Notes: generated by a model not told the origin, from the letters alone. A stretch of DNA of 64,000 nucleotides from Medicago truncatula (GCF_003473485.1 NC_053043.1:30046576-30110575), one strand, 5' to 3'. Shown: positions 43,431 through 57,430, counted from the stretch's first letter. Translations and numbers: made by a program.

Positions 43431-44741
43431 GTCAAATTGTAACTTTATATTATTCTTAGGCTAGCTATAATTTTATTTTCATGCAAATAATCATAATTTG
43501 TTTTTTTGAGGAAAATAATAATAATAATAATAATATTACTCTAATATATGATTTCTCTTGCACTTAGATTTTAATTTATATGAGTATTTGAAGTTCATAG
43601 AATCCTCAGAAGCATATTAAATATCTGCAAGTGTTCTTTCATATTGTTCACAAAAGTGACTTTGTATTGTAAACTCAGTTCATTAACGGGACTAAAAGGC
43701 AAAAAACTGTTGGAGAATATCAATTATGTTGGTGTTAGTTAGGAAACAAAAATTAGTTAGTTATTTTAACAATTAGTTCGTGTCGTAAACAAGTTAAAAC
43801 ATAAACAAGTTGAGTCGATTTAGAGTTTTAGCTGCAATTAGGATTCTTCAAATCACCCTGCCTCTATGTTGGGTTAATACAAAGTACCTACTAATAATGA
43901 CATAAGGATTATATAAATGATGTTTAACCTTGTGGGACTTAGATGTCTCTCCATATGTCATGTTTCTCTTCATTACTCAAGGTAAGTATACTCGTACAAA
44001 CGTGATACACATAAGCACATTATGCAAAAAGCGTTAATATTGTTCCCAAAGTAGGAACTTACAATCTCATATGTAATTAAATCCAGCCAGATGTGTTGCT
44101 CCTAAATTGTCATTTAAATGATTTACAACTTGCACATGCGTCTTATAACCTAAGCATCATATCATAAAGATCCCTAATAAATTTAAGACTCTTGAGTAAA
44201 ATTTATAAGAAACAATTTCGGTTAAAAGCAAAATGTCAATCTATAACACCTAACCTAGGATAAGTGTAGAGTCTAGGGGGGTAATTTTCAGGTTCGTCAA
44301 ACCATTAACAGCAAAACATATGAAAATTAAATATAGCTCACACCATATCTGAATAAAGAAATTGCATTAATAAATACAATTAATAAATAGCCAATGAAAA
44401 ATACATAGCCAAGTAAAAATAAATGACACTCTAAGAACAAATTTGAGCAGGTTTGAGACTTTTATTTGATGCTCTAGTATCTTAACTTCGCCCTGAACTG
44501 CCATATTCTGAATGAATATTTTTATGTGTGCAGGGAGCTCTTTATATAGGCATATTTTCTCCAACTTGTATTGTCTTTAAAGCCTTTCGAAACATTGATG
44601 ATATTCATTCCTGTCTTGCATAAGTTCCATAAGATGCTTTTCTTGAAAAATTACATGATTTATCAATAAGAATGCTCAAAACGCCTATGAGGTTGTTCGG
44701 TTAAAGAAGGAACAAAATTACAACGATTAAATCAAAATGAT
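43431..44741. other. Intergenic region after the NCR gene
   Basis: A short (AAT)n tract is at about 43516-43537. No further cysteine-rich frame or other gene was recognised. The stretch ends in ATGAT, the target duplication of the solo LTR. Confidence 0.45.
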
Positions 44742-47700
44742 TGTTATACCCTGATTTTGGACCTAAAAATACTCGTTCAAATTTCTTTTTTTAACATTGA
44801 TATTTGTCAATTCGCTGTTGTCTTACTCTGAATCTTTACTCTCTTTTCATCTGCATATTTTACTGTCTTTGTCTCAAAGTACGTTCAAGCTCGATTTTCT
44901 TGCATAAAATTATTCAAAGGGTCTTTTCTTGCATTACAAGTCATTTAAGAACTCTCGGAAACATCGCATTACTTTTCTTGCGCTTTATTTCAAGAAAAAT
45001 CATACAAAAGGGTATTTTGGTCATTTTCTGCAGTGGAACCCATTTTAGTCCCTGTGTTTGCCTCTGAGTCTTTTCAACTTGTCTGTACGAATTATTGTTG
45101 AGTCTTTGTTTAAAAATCATTTCAAAAATTGCATCTGAGTCAGTTTAGTCCCTAGGGGCATTTTGGTCTTTTCCTGTCAAAATTTCGGCAGGGAGGTATT
45201 TTAAAATACCTCATGTCCGTAATTGGTTCGTTTTAGTCCTTTTGTTAATTTTATTTTTGGTTTCGCTTTACGTTTCGTCAAATTTACTTTTTAGTCCAAT
45301 TTTATTTTTAATCACGTTTTGGTCCAAAACTTTTAAAAAAGATTCATTTTAGTCCATTTTTTATTGCTGTCCAGTCCTTCAAGTTTTTAATTTTGCAGAA
45401 AGGTCCCAGGGGCATTTTAGTCCAGATTTTCGATCCACATCAGTCCCAAAACAGATGTCATTTTTTCATTGGTTCTCAGATACACATGGCAGGCTATAAA
45501 TACAACACAGTGTCAGAAATTTCCAGTCAGATCCACAATCATTGACACATCACAAAAACAGATTTCAACTTTCTCTCTCCATTCAGTTAGATCAAAACAG
45601 AAAAATCCCCAAGAACAAATCAAAAAACCCTAGAAATCTCCAGAACCAGAATCCATTGAAATGGCTTTAATTCTCAGAGATTCATCAAGGAATCATCATC
45701 ATTGAATCGTTGCTCTGCAATTCGAGTGCGAATTCACCACTGAAAGCGGCGAACTCAAGCACGATCACAGAGACTTTCTCGGAGACGAAGAAGAGGGACG
45801 AAAATGAGCACGTCGAACCTGTGAAGAAGAAGAGAGGATCGGAACAGCAAGAAATCAAGCCAGAATCAACAGAACAAGATTAAACTCAAGTTTTCCTGAA
45901 GATCCGGTTCGGAATCACCAAGAAAACCACAAGTAAAACTCAAACTTCATCTTTTTTTTCTCAAGAACAAAGAAAAAGGCGAATCAAGTGTAAATCTGTA
46001 GGATTATAGAAGCTTTTAACCGAAAAAAGCACAAAGAACTTGAAAAAACTTCATTCAAAACCGCAACTTCAAACTCAGATCTACTCCGGTTGAAATTCTT
46101 TTTCAAAAAACTAAGCTCAGATTCATGCATAGGAGAAAAAAGGATGTTTAAAAATGTAAAAAAATTTTGAATCGGAGCCAAAAAAAAATTTCCGGCGGCG
46201 GCGCCGCCACCTTGAGGAGGCCGGCCACCGCGCCGGAGAAGCTTGTTACGCCGGAGAAGACGACCGGATTCTAGAGAGAGGTCAGACTCTCTCTCTCTAG
46301 AATCCAAAGAAGAGAGAAGTTTTTTTATGAACTTTGTGTTTTTTTTTGTTGAAACTCCTTTTTATACTCCTCCGTTCCCACGCGCGCGCGTGCGTGCTCT
46401 TGTTGTGCTCCCTCGTGTTGTGAACCATCAGATCTGGATCGTTCCAAGATCTGATGGCTGCTGTGTGTTTTGATCTTGAATCATGTGTGTGATCTTCTGT
46501 GTGAAATATGGTATATCTTTTGTTTGAACCGTTAGATCTTTGATCTAACGGTCATTGTGCTTCCTGTAATTTTACACTATCTTTTTGTGTTTTTTTTAAA
46601 CCCTTGGATCTTTGATCCAGTGGCTGTGATGAGATCTTGGGAGTTAGATCTGGACCTCTGGATTCATCCAACGGTCCAAATTATATCCTGCTGAGTTTTT
46701 TTTTTAATTGCTTTTTTATTGTGTTTTAAATACTTTTTTACACTTTCTTGGCATTTTATGCTCCTAAAAATTTTTCTAAAAATGTTTCCCTATCATTTTA
46801 ATTTTTCTCTAAATGTTAGAATTTACTTGCTTATTTTTTTTTATTTTCTTCATTTGTTTTTTTTAATTCTTGCTCATTAAATTCCTATACGTTCTTGGTG
46901 CATTTTTGACATTTTGTGATATTTTTTTTACATGTTAAATAATGTGTAAAAATATCTCTAGGAATATGATATAATGCTTCGCTTGTGTGTGTTCTTATGA
47001 TCCTCACATTGTAGCTTAAAATCAAATCTCTTTTAAAAATGGCTATGATGAGGGAATTATAGGTCATGTGCATGTATGAGTGTTATACCTAATTCTAGGT
47101 GTATTTTGTCGTTTTATTTCATTGATCTTTTCTTTTTTGCCATCCCATTTCAATATTGCTTTCTTTTCTTACCATTTTATGCCTCATGACACTAATAATT
47201 TCATTTCATATTTCATCCATCTCATAGTTTAGGCATTATTTTTTCTATTCATTTCTATATCAAATGGGTTTGTAATAATTTTAGGTAGATTAGTTCCCTT
47301 TTAATTCCTTGCAAGACCATAGCATGTATTTAGGACTCAATGTAAAGGACTATGGACACTATAAGTGATGTACACCGACACGAGCACCGACACATGCACA
47401 CACCCCACATGGATATTCTAGATGCATGATTAGGGAATGTATGTTTAGATGTATGCTTAGGTTTTACAACGCTTAGACAAAAATCATTTTCCAAAAAATG
47501 TGAATAACCTCACTTGAAAACCTTTTTTCTAAAATAGGAGTCAAAACTCCTCATTTTCCTTTTGTTTTCTTAAGAGAAAAAAAACTTAATAAATTTTAAT
47601 CATACTTAGACTTTATTTTGCAAAATAACTACTTCCACCTCACATTTTCTAAATCTCATGCTCTTGAGGCCTCTCATCTCCATTCTTCAAAATTCCTTTT

Positions 47701-48108
47701 TCAAACTTAAAATCAACCAACAAAAACAAAAACAATTTTCGAGAATGAACTACGTTTGGTTTTGATCCCTTAAAAGGGTACGTAGGCAATGAGTTAAAAC
47801 TCCTCCAAGCCAAGTAAAATAATACCTCAATCATCTTCTTTCCCCATTCTTCACTCAAATAAAACCTTTTTTAATAAGTAGGCAATAAAAATAAAGCGTA
47901 GAAATAAACTTAGGAGAACGGTTCTTATGGAATACCATAATCGTTCCGGGTGCCTAACACCTTTCCGTAGCGAAAACGACCCCCGAACTTAGAATCTAAG
48001 GGTTTTTTCTCAATTTTGCCCTTCCCAAGAAAAAATAGAGAATATCAAAGATTGAAAGGTTCAAGCCTAATTAATGACTTGACACCCGAAAATCGCGATA
48101 ACAATGAT
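44737..48108 (+). mobile_element. Solo LTR of an Ogre/Tat-like Ty3/gypsy element (3362 bp)
   Basis: The LTR is 44742-48103, starting TGTTATACCCTGATTTTGG and ending CCGAAAATCGCGATAACA. ATGAT flanks it at 44737-44741 and 48104-48108, so it is a complete LTR without internal region, as left by recombination between two LTRs. The great length and these end sequences fit the Tat/Ogre lineage abundant in legumes. A TATAAATA box at 45495-45502 is the likely promoter. A GC-rich part at 46185-46260 (GCGGCGCCGCC) and a CG-rich run (CACGCGCGCGCGTGCG) at 46380 stand out. The lineage name is tentative. Confidence 0.85.
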
Positions 48109-48701
48109 ACAAAATGTCTCAAACAATGAAAAACTCATCTAAAACTCCTCTAAATTGTCTTCAAAATTTTATTAAAATGACTCAAAACATACTTGAAACA
48201 TCATATGATCATGTGTCATCACAACCTCAAACTTAAACCGTTGCTTATCCACAAGTAAAAATGTAGCTTGATATCAAATTTTGCATATACTTTTAAATAA
48301 CAAAACTTTCCAGAGAGGATGCTTTGATCATCATTTGTTCCACCTCCGACTTTGACTAACTTACCACTTTCGCTTGTTCGGGGAAGACTTAGAAAAGATA
48401 GATCATACTCCCAAGCATACTATATTTCCTATTCTCTTTCTCACCTAATCTCGTACAAAGTAGTGCTAGTCATGGAATTTTTCCCACTCCAGTTGATATG
48501 TTAATGCACCTTGCTTTAAACTTGAAGAAGTTCTAAACAACCATTCAAAGTAAAGAACTACCACACATACTTTAGAGGTCTTTCCAAGTTATAATTTGGC
48601 TTAAGTTAAGGTATGAATATATTTGGAAAAGTAGGCTACCAATCAATTTAGAGATAGATGCAAGTTACAGATCCCTAAACATTAAAGTAATACAAACCTT
48701 C

Positions 48702-48779
<78 letters not shown>

Positions 48780-49560
48780 GCAAAGCAAAGTGCTAATGCC
48801 TCAAAAATATATAGATATAAACAAGGAGAGGAAACAAAAAAGAAGGAGGGGAACTAGGCCAAAACCTCCTTAAAATGAACAAACCTTCCTTATATTTGCC
48901 AAAACAACATGAGTACTAATATAAACTATTTTTATTTAGCAAACCAAAATTTTTAATTTCTTGGCTCTTGTTTTTTCTTACTTTTTTTTGTAGACCTTTT
49001 TAATGGCTTCGTCTACAATTTTCTTTCATTCTTTTTATTTGTTTATTTTTTATTTTTTTTATAACCAAGTTTTACTAGTATCTCACCTCAAACTTAAGTT
49101 GTTGTTAATTCCAAAGAACAACGTCAAATCTTTCAATTCTTCTCAAACCTTCCAATTCTCATAAACATAATCATTTAAAATTGGGTGTTAGATTTAGATT
49201 AGGAGACGAGGTTAAATATATGAATTATAAATTTAGTAGATTGGGTTGAAGTTATTTGGAGAATTATCACCAAAATTTCTAGGATTTTTCTCCCAAAATT
49301 GGATTTGAATTCAGGGGTTTATCACAAATCGTGTAAACAGATTCGTTTGGAGTGAAGGCTTTGAAGACGATGGATGAATTCATCATCAACAACAAAGGAT
49401 TAAGTTCACAATTGGGTTTGATTTTTTGGTGTATTTTTCTTCTTGTAAAATTTTTTTTAAACACAATATATATATCTCATTTTCATTTGAAATTTGGGGC
49501 AGACTGATGACGTAGAAACATATGATATTTTAGGCTATGTTTTTAGTTATTTTATTTGCA
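48104..49560. other. Intergenic stretch with a (TA)n tract
   Basis: No gene recognised. The (TA)n run is listed separately. Confidence 0.4.
48706..48776. repeat. (TA)n microsatellite, about 70 bp
   Basis: Uninterrupted TA dinucleotides. Confidence 0.95.
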
Positions 49561-50400
49561 TTTGAAGGAAAATAAGAGGTTATTTAGAGAAATTGTCAAT
49601 GGTTTAAGGAACATTTTGTATTGTTTTCATTCGAGTCATTGTAATTCACTTTTATCCTAAATTATGCAACTCCATAGGCATTTTGGGTCATTTTAGTGAG
49701 AAATCCTACAAATCGGCAAAACAAGACATCCCATGAAGGATCAAGGATATGAAGAATGAAGATCAATGGTTCTCAAAAAGGTTTGTGAAGACAATACAAG
49801 TTAGGGAAAATTCAACCCAAGTTCCAAGGCATTTCAAGATGGAAAAACGCTCGAAAAAGGACAAAACTGCAAAATTCGCACCTGGGCTATTGCCACATGC
49901 GCTCTTGTGTGTCACTTCAAAAGCTTATTTTGCTTGTTTTCCAAACTGAAAATGTGAAAAAAAGATCAATTCTCATCTCTTAAACCCTAAGTAATGATGC
50001 ACTATAAATAGAGATTCTTGCACACACTCTTATTCATTGAGAAAGCTAGTGGTATAAGGAAAGAGCCAAGCATCAGAGCTTCAAGGCAGGAGGTTTTTTC
50101 TCCTCCTCCTCTTGTTTTCTGAGTATGTTTTTTTTATTGCTTTGTAATGATGTCGGTTGTCATGTGCAACTAAAAACCTCTCTTGATTATGGTTCCAAGA
50201 TGAACTTATTCTTATTTGTTGGATTCAATCAATAATTTTTTTAATTTAGTTTATGATTCAAGTGTTTGATTTAATTTGTATATGTCCGTTCTCAATGCTT
50301 TTCAACTATCTGTTGACATGATCTCTAGGTGTAGGTATTGTATTGACAACCCCTACCTCCGTCCGTACAAGACATTAGTAAGTTGCTTATTTTCTAAATT
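49560..50400 (+). repeat. LTR-like remnant with TATA box
   Basis: The region looks like part of a gypsy LTR. It has a TATAAATA box at 50003-50010 in CACTATAAATAGAG, a purine-rich leader following it, and the phrase CTTGATTATGGTTCCAAGAT at about 50182, typical of Athila-like LTRs. Neither end nor a partner LTR was found. The 66-codon frame at 49749-49949 is not recognised as a protein. Confidence 0.45.
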
Positions 50401-51123
50401 AATCACTTCTAATGGAATCTAAGTATGATTGTTAAGGTTTTTATTCATCTTTAGTGGAACAACGTAATTTAAAACTTCACATTGTTATATCACGTGATAA
50501 TATCCTACTTTCTTAAATCAAGACATGACATAAAAAAAAATAAAAAAAATTAACCGCATTAATTCCAACAAAGAAGGAGAAAGGATTTAAGGATACTCTA
50601 ATTGTCGTTAGACATCTTAATCAAAACACTACATTGTACATGACAATTTAAAAACCTGCAACCCATTTTTCTCTTTTATTGTTTTTACTCAAATAAATTC
50701 CATTAATTACTAAGTTGAACAACAATCTTCGCGGAAACGATAAATTTACTACTGTATTATTTGTTACGATTTGGTGCATTTGTCAATTTGTCCATCACAG
50801 ATGTACCCATAGTAAAAGGATTGGGGAACTTCCTAAACAAATATGTGTGTTTATCTTCTTCTCTTATCTCTTTAGATTTAATCTTTTATATTTTGTGCAT
50901 AATATTTTTTTTGTAAACATAAAATTTTTTCTTGGTTGAGTTATAGTTTAACAAAATAATTTTAAGTGGTCTGATTCTAGAAAGATTTTATTTTTAGGTG
51001 AAATTTTTCTACAATTACTTTACATTAATTTATTTGCATGGCTTCTATACCTGCATCTTGTAGGAAAATTGGATCTTTGAAGGTTGAATCACACTAAAAT
51101 TGCACACAAAGTGTTTGTAACAT
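50401..51123. other. Intergenic stretch
   Basis: No recognised feature. Confidence 0.4.
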
Positions 51124-51148
51124 TAACCGAACAAGATATTTTTTGAGT

Positions 51149-51228
51149 TAATTGATGATCTCTTTCATAATACGGTAGTTTGATAGGTTATTGATGATCT
51201 CTTTCATAATATGGTAGTTTGATAGGTC
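51149..51228. repeat. Tandem duplication of about 39 bp
   Basis: TTGATGATCTCTTTCATAAT and GGTAGTTTGATAGGT occur twice in a row with one base difference (ATACGG and ATATGG). Confidence 0.8.
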
Positions 51229-51278
51229 TAGTGATCTAACTCAACAAATCCAACATGATCTATTTTTTTTATCAAGCA

Positions 51279-51360
51279 CTAGCGTTCAGACGGGCACTCG
51301 CGTACCCGTTTGTCCGCTTTTTCTACTACGCAAACGCACATGTCTATACAAAACTGATAG
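51279..51360 (-). mobile_element. Helitron 3' terminus (family of the 5451-6989 nest)
   Basis: Minus strand ends CTAG at 51282-51279 followed by T. A hairpin-forming ACGGGTACGCGAGTGCCCGT is close before it, and CGTTTGCG-like text lies further inward, as in the copies at 5852 and 6362. The other end of this copy was not found. Confidence 0.5.
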
Positions 51361-51865
51361 GTTGTAAAAGAAAAATTTACTTTTGAGTAGTAGTTATTCC
51401 ATGAATGAAATGATATAAATATATATTAATTTATTAATACAAACTTTTTTAAACATAAAATAATTAACATATCTCTCACTTAACAGAGTTCATACTATCC
51501 AAGATGCTCACAATAATTAGACATAAAATATTGACATATCTTTCACTTAACCTATCAAACACGCTCACAATAAAATAAATATATAAATTAGACGTAAGGA
51601 TATTATAATATCTTGTAAAAAAAAAAGGATATTATAATATCATACCTTTATCTATAACATTTCATAACCCTTAAATAAAGTTTGTTACATATATACTTCA
51701 TCAAAGTTTATTTCAAAACATTTATACTTACCTTTTCAACTTTCTCCTAATCCCCTTCAAAATAAAAAACTTTATCCTAATCATTGTGTTTCCTTTTAAC
51801 TATTATGTGCTTGTTCTCAAGTTCCTACATCAGTGTACAAAAAAAATAAAAGGCCGAAGGTGTTG

Positions 51866-53117
51866 AAGATTGATGGGATATAACCGCAAGTGCACGGTCT
51901 TACCGAAATAGTATGAAAAGAGTATCGTTCCGACAGGGAGTAGTTTAATTTAATTAACCTTTGATGATGATTAGAGGAGAATCGAGTTGTAAGTTGGGGT
52001 TTTTCAAACGATTGAAAGATAATATAATAAAAGGAGCCTTGGGATCATTGGTTCATCTAAATGACAAGTCTTTCACAAACCAAACTATAAGCTTATAACT
52101 TTATGTTAGACCTAATTTCTCAAGACAGCTTCTCTTTTGTTCCTCTAGCAACCAAACCTATTTCGCTGACTTGATTACTATTAGATTTTGGTTCCTCTAA
52201 CAACCAAGTCTATTTCGCTGACTTGATCATTATTAGTTCCCTTGAAGATCGAAACCATATGTCTCAAAGATTGCAAAGACTATTTCGCTGCCTTTGCAAT
52301 CCTTGTCTAAATTCACTTGTTCGAATATCAAAGCTCCACTTTCGTTTTATGAATTGATATTTGAGATAATGGATAAACAATTATCAAACCCTCCACTTTC
52401 GTTTCCACAGTTTGATAATGGTTGATCCATGTTAAAGCGGTGAATTTAGATAAGAAATTAGGGTTACATAAGATTAAGGCTTAAAGCTTGGCTTGATTAG
52501 GATTATGTCATTTAGACTTATCCAACAATCCCAAGACAAAGAGAAGTCTACTCACTCATGTTCATCGTAGACATGGAGAAGAAGAGAGAAAGCAGAAAAG
52601 TAAATGACAAGAAGATAAAGGAAAAGAAAAGAACTTTTATTAGAAAAACAATTGTCACTTATTGAATTCCAAGAAAGATGAATATTTGTGATGGCTAGCT
52701 ACTCTATTTATAGCATACATTCGACTTAAAATCTAAGCAATTACATTACTAGAATGTTCCACAAGAAACTGCGGGCTAAAATAGAGTAGCTTAAAATCTA
52801 AGCAAAAGCAGCAAAAGTGACTCTAGAGGGTGGCACGGCCGTGCCAATGCTAGCACGGGCCGTGCCAAGCTTCTGACTTTGGGGTAGACATATTTTTGTC
52901 TCCGAATCTTCGTATTTTCGCACTAAATCAGCTCCAAGTCCCTTTCTTTTGCTCCAAGATTCAATCCATCAAATATTCGTTCCTGAAATATAATAAAATG
53001 CAATTTGAAGTAAACTATCTCAAAAAGGAAATAATACTAATATAAAATAAAATAAAATCTAATTAAAACTAAACTAAATAACATAAAAAAATAGATAATA
53101 AATGACTCATCAAAGAT
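51866..53117. mobile_element. Solo LTR of a Ty3/gypsy element (1242 bp)
   Basis: LTR 51871-53112, with TGATGGGATATAACCGCAAG at the left and AATGACTCATCA at the right. AAGAT flanks it at 51866-51870 and 53113-53117. The left end resembles that of the LTR at 19425-20540, so the parents were related. It contains a palindromic GCACGGCCGTGC at about 52834-52845 and GGCACGG-type repeats close to it. No internal region remains. Confidence 0.88.
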
Positions 53118-53668
53118 TATGTTAGATCGTAGTAGGAAATAGAAAATACTTTTGAGCACTTTCTTCTTAATTAAGAGAAATCAGTTATGACATAAATAGA
53201 TTTTGAGCATTATAATGGTAAAACCTTGATGCACTATGTTTTTCGATCATGGTAGAACCTCACTGATTTAATATTCATGTATTGTACTACTTCACAAACT
53301 TCCTCCACTTGGACTACCCAATCTCAAAATGAATGCATAATATTTCAACCAAGTACCAATGACATGTACAAAAGAAGAGATTAATGAACCAAGTAAAGAA
53401 CGAACAAAGAGCGAAATACATTTAGTCTTTAATTTCAATCTATATTTAAGATCTATAATTTTGAGCCATCTGATATAGATAAAACACAAAATCAGAGAAA
53501 AAAAATGATAAGAAATGATAAGCATGACATAGGAAATAAAAGTATAAAAATTGAAGAATATATTGTTAAAATTACAACAAAAAAGGAACAATAGAATTGA
53601 AGAATATCAAACTCTGTTAGGCTACTCCATTGAGTGGTGCTGAGCGAATACCACCTTAATAAAAGGGA
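53118..53668. other. Intergenic stretch
   Basis: No gene recognised. Minus-strand frames of 70-99 codons are hydrophobic and AT-driven, without domain similarity. Confidence 0.4.
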
Positions 53669-54250
53669 GAAATGAGTAGGCATGGCAACAAAATCCATGT
53701 CCATGGGTACCTGCCCAAATCAACTCCGATTTGATGGATTTTCTCCGATTTAATTGGGTTTGGGTATGGGTTTGGGATTTCTCCGATTTTAAAATACGAG
53801 TATGGGACGGGTAACAGGGATATATGTACCTACCCCGAACCCATACCCTACCCGAATGTAGAAAGGTCGTTTTTTTTGTTGTTGAGGGGGTTGATAATGA
53901 TATGCCATATTATTTGGTTTGATAGTTGTGATGATATAAGAACTTTCATTGATAGTTAAAGGAGCAACCAAATTATTCGGTAAGAAAATGTTAAAATGAG
54001 CGCAAATTGTTGGATAATGCATTATAACATTATCATTGAAGTTTAAAAAAAAAACTCTTTTTATTAAAAAAATTGATTCACTGCGGGGACGGGATGGGGC
54101 AGGAATACTCGAATCCATTGGGGACGTGGATGAGATTCAATTTCTCATCTCCGAGGGTATGGGTAGGGTAACGGGTAAGTATATGAGAGTAAGGGATAGG
54201 GAAGACAAAATTTATCCCCATCCCGTCCCATTGCCATGCCTAAAAATGAG
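53669..54250. mobile_element. hAT-like MITE with TAGGCATGGCAA ends (566 bp)
   Basis: Element 53677-54242. Left TAGGCATGGCAA is the inverse of right TTGCCATGCCTA. GAAATGAG (53669-53676) and AAAATGAG (54243-54250) agree in seven of eight bases and are probably the target duplication. Sub-terminal parts are rich in GGGTA/TACCC motifs in opposite orientation. Non-coding. Confidence 0.82.
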
Positions 54251-55370
54251 TAACAACATATAATAAAAGGGATAAATGAGCATATAAAAAAGGGAATGAG
54301 AAGAATAAAATTGAGGAAAAAATATTGAATAAATATATGGTAGAAAACCCCTAACTGTCGTTACGATTATATCGACCACATTGCTACTTTTCACCGGTGG
54401 TCAAGGGTACTGCCACCCTTCCCCTTTTCTCACCTCTCTATGTCTAAGGTGAAAGGTCAACATTCCAACACCGACTCTACGCGGCTTTCATAGTATTGCC
54501 GCCATTAGCACATATCCAAATCTTAATTTAGGATTAAAAAAACGTTGTTGCCACTTGCCATGCTCGGTCCATATTTTCTATTTCTTCCTATTTTTGTTAT
54601 CTCGCTGTGGCATTCCTCAAGAAACGATAATCCCTCTCATATCTATATGTCACTTTTATCTAGAACAAAATTAGAAGATAAAATTAAAAAAAAAAACACA
54701 ATGAACAAAAAAGAAATAAAAGAGAATGATATGCATAGTTTACCAGCCCTTCGTATACACTATGTAGTAAAATGGTAAGGATAACCTACTTTTGTGGTAT
54801 GAGTCTTTTAATTGAATAAGTTGGGTCCACTTTTGAATACTCTTCCTATCATTTTAACAGTTTAGTAAGAAAACAGTAAATATAAAGTATTGATACAGAT
54901 GATTTGTCTAAAATGAACAATGTACAATTTCAATAGTACAAAAAGTATATAAGTACTAAAATTACTGTAACTGTTTAAAACATTATTTTTTTGAATGATT
55001 TAAACAATTCCATGTATATGGTTGGTAGTAGAAGAAGAAAAATTGAACGGAGAGGAGAAGTGGAAGTACTCACTTGCAATTGAGTAAATTTTTTATTGAT
55101 GTTCAAATAAAAGGTTTCCTTAGCCATCAGATCAAAGTACCTGAAAGATGTATCAATCCTATGTTAATTTCAAGAAAATAGTGAAATTGAAAGTGATTAT
55201 AAAAACTTGATTGAAAAAAGGAGATATATATTTCTTTCTCACTTGATCGATGTGGATGTTCTTTATTTGTTGTAGTGAGCCTCTCTCTCGTTATCTTTCT
55301 TGTTATGTTCTGGCTATTTTCATCTTGTTTATATGTCTCTGCAGTTCTATTAGGAAAATTTGTTAACTTC
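54251..55370. other. Intergenic stretch
   Basis: No gene or element was recognised. It ends in CTTAT, the target duplication of the following copia element. Confidence 0.4.
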
Positions 55371-56699
55371 CTTATTGTTATGAAAATAAGTAAATAGAGA
55401 GAGCAATGGAGAGAAGGAGAAGAAAAGAGAATAGGAGCATATTCTTATTCACTAATGTATGTATCTCAATATTACAAATGAGCTCTATTTATAAGAAAAT
55501 AGAGTAGCTTATGAACTAAGCCCAATAACCTAGTAGTATGGCCCAATAACACATTTGCTATTTGGACATCCACTATTAATATTTATAACACTCCCCCTTA
55601 GATGTCCATTGAAGATATGCCTCATTAAAACCTTACTAGAGAAAAACCTAATAAGAGAAAAATTCTAGTGAAGGAAAAAGAGTACAATATCTTGTGTATG
55701 ATAATCTGCCTCGTTAAAAACCTTATCAGGAAAACCCAATGGGACAAAATCATGGTTAAGGGAAAAAGAGTGTATAACACATTTATGTCTTCCCCTCATA
55801 AAGACAATCATCTATGAGACGAAGAAAGTCAAATAATATTTATTCTAGTTACTCAAAAGTTTACTTGCAGCGACTTTGTTGAAATATCTGGTTTATCTTC
55901 ATAGTCTTCTTCAAATTAGTAGTGCTTGAGAAGTTTCTTCATATTGAGTTGTTGCAAGACCCCCTTTAAGAAATCAAAAAGTTTCTTGTACTTGTAAAAT
56001 CATCATCCTTGATAAAAGAGCGTTCTTCACTTCCTTGATTATGTTGCTTCTTTAAGATACAAAATATATGCTTGCCTTTGTTCTGATATCTGTATTTACT
56101 AACATTGGCAAACCAAAATACCACAATAAATATCATTAACAAAATACATTGATGTCCTCGTTTGAACTAAGATATGGTACTTCAGGACTAATTCAAGTTG
56201 TTTATCATTTTCTTGAGGACATGATCTATACTAATATCAAGTGACATCACAATCATTATAGTACACAGTCAACTAGATGTGTCCATATCAAATACATTTG
56301 TTATATAAGTTTATTGATGCACAAAATCTCAATTAAATAATAAATCTGCAAATCCAAACAAACTTTGTGCATGCAACATATTTAATTTCAAATATTTCTA
56401 TAATCAATAGATGTTAGAATCTCTTCAGGAGTTCAATAATATTTATACCATCATCATTAAAATGATTATAACAAATTCATTTTCAAAGATTTAGAATGGA
56501 CATATGATGTCATTTCTTCAATATCTCACGAAAATTAATTTTATCGGAGAGTTTCATATACTCATCACTATCACGTGAGTCATACAACTATATTGCAACA
56601 CATCTTTCATATAAATTGAGCCTTTCATGTAATACTAAACTTAATCAAGCAAGAAAAAGTTCTTGAATTAACTTCAGGTAAATATGTCTCTTAAACATA

Positions 56700-57430
56700 A
56701 ACGTTAGACATATATCAGCTCACTTCCGGTGAACATATCAAACTCTTTACATATCTATTTTATCAATGTAATTCTCTTTCGTGCGAAAAATCTTATATAT
56801 CTAATTAACTTCACATCTTCAAGTGTGCGGACCACAAGTCCAAAAAGTTCGACTTTACAAAGCGAGTTTGATTTCAAGTTTTATTCTATGATCCTCGTTA
56901 ACACTCATCACATATAGCGCTATGTTATAAGCAAAAACATCGTCAACGTTGACTTTAAATTTTGTTCCACCTCATTCCATTCATGACATAATTTATCGAG
57001 ATCTCTTTATTTTTCATACATCTCAGGTACCTGGTCGATTCTTCTGGAACTTAAAATCAAATATGTCAGATGACTCTTTTAGAGTTTACACATCCTTATT
57101 TGGGTTATCTTTATTTTTTAGCTCCTTTTATTGTTTGAGGATTTTATATGTGGAACTGATTGGTCTACCACGCTTCATGCGCAGTTGAGACTCATTTGCA
57201 ATAATCGACAGGAACATCTATTTCGATTGGAGCATTAGCAGCTGCTTATTTTATTTGTTTAACTTTGCAAACGAGTTATATTTTGAGGATCAAGATGAGA
57301 CAATAATATTTTCTTTCAAATAATTCATTTGAACTTCAGATTCACATTTTCAGTTGCTTATTCTCTCCCCCTAATATTGGGAAAACTAATCAGCCTACTA
57401 GGCTGTAAACAAGTTGGCTCAATACAATTT
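56700..57430 (-). pseudogene. Copia pol relic (integrase end to RT start)
   Basis: Minus strand reading gives FPILGGE near 57370, then MKRGRPISSTYKI near 57180, VNVDDVFAYNIALYVMSVNE near 56950 and LFGLVVRTLEDVKLI near 56850. This matches the linker between integrase and reverse transcriptase in copia polyproteins (KRGRPxGSKD, DDIFAYNVA, FGPVVxTPEGVKPVGY). Further text toward 56500 includes YMKDVL. Many stops and shifts are present. Confidence 0.72.

Noticed and set aside
45984..46473. Arg-rich frames on both strands of the solo LTR
   Set aside because: They come from the GC-rich part of the LTR, overlap each other and have no known domain.
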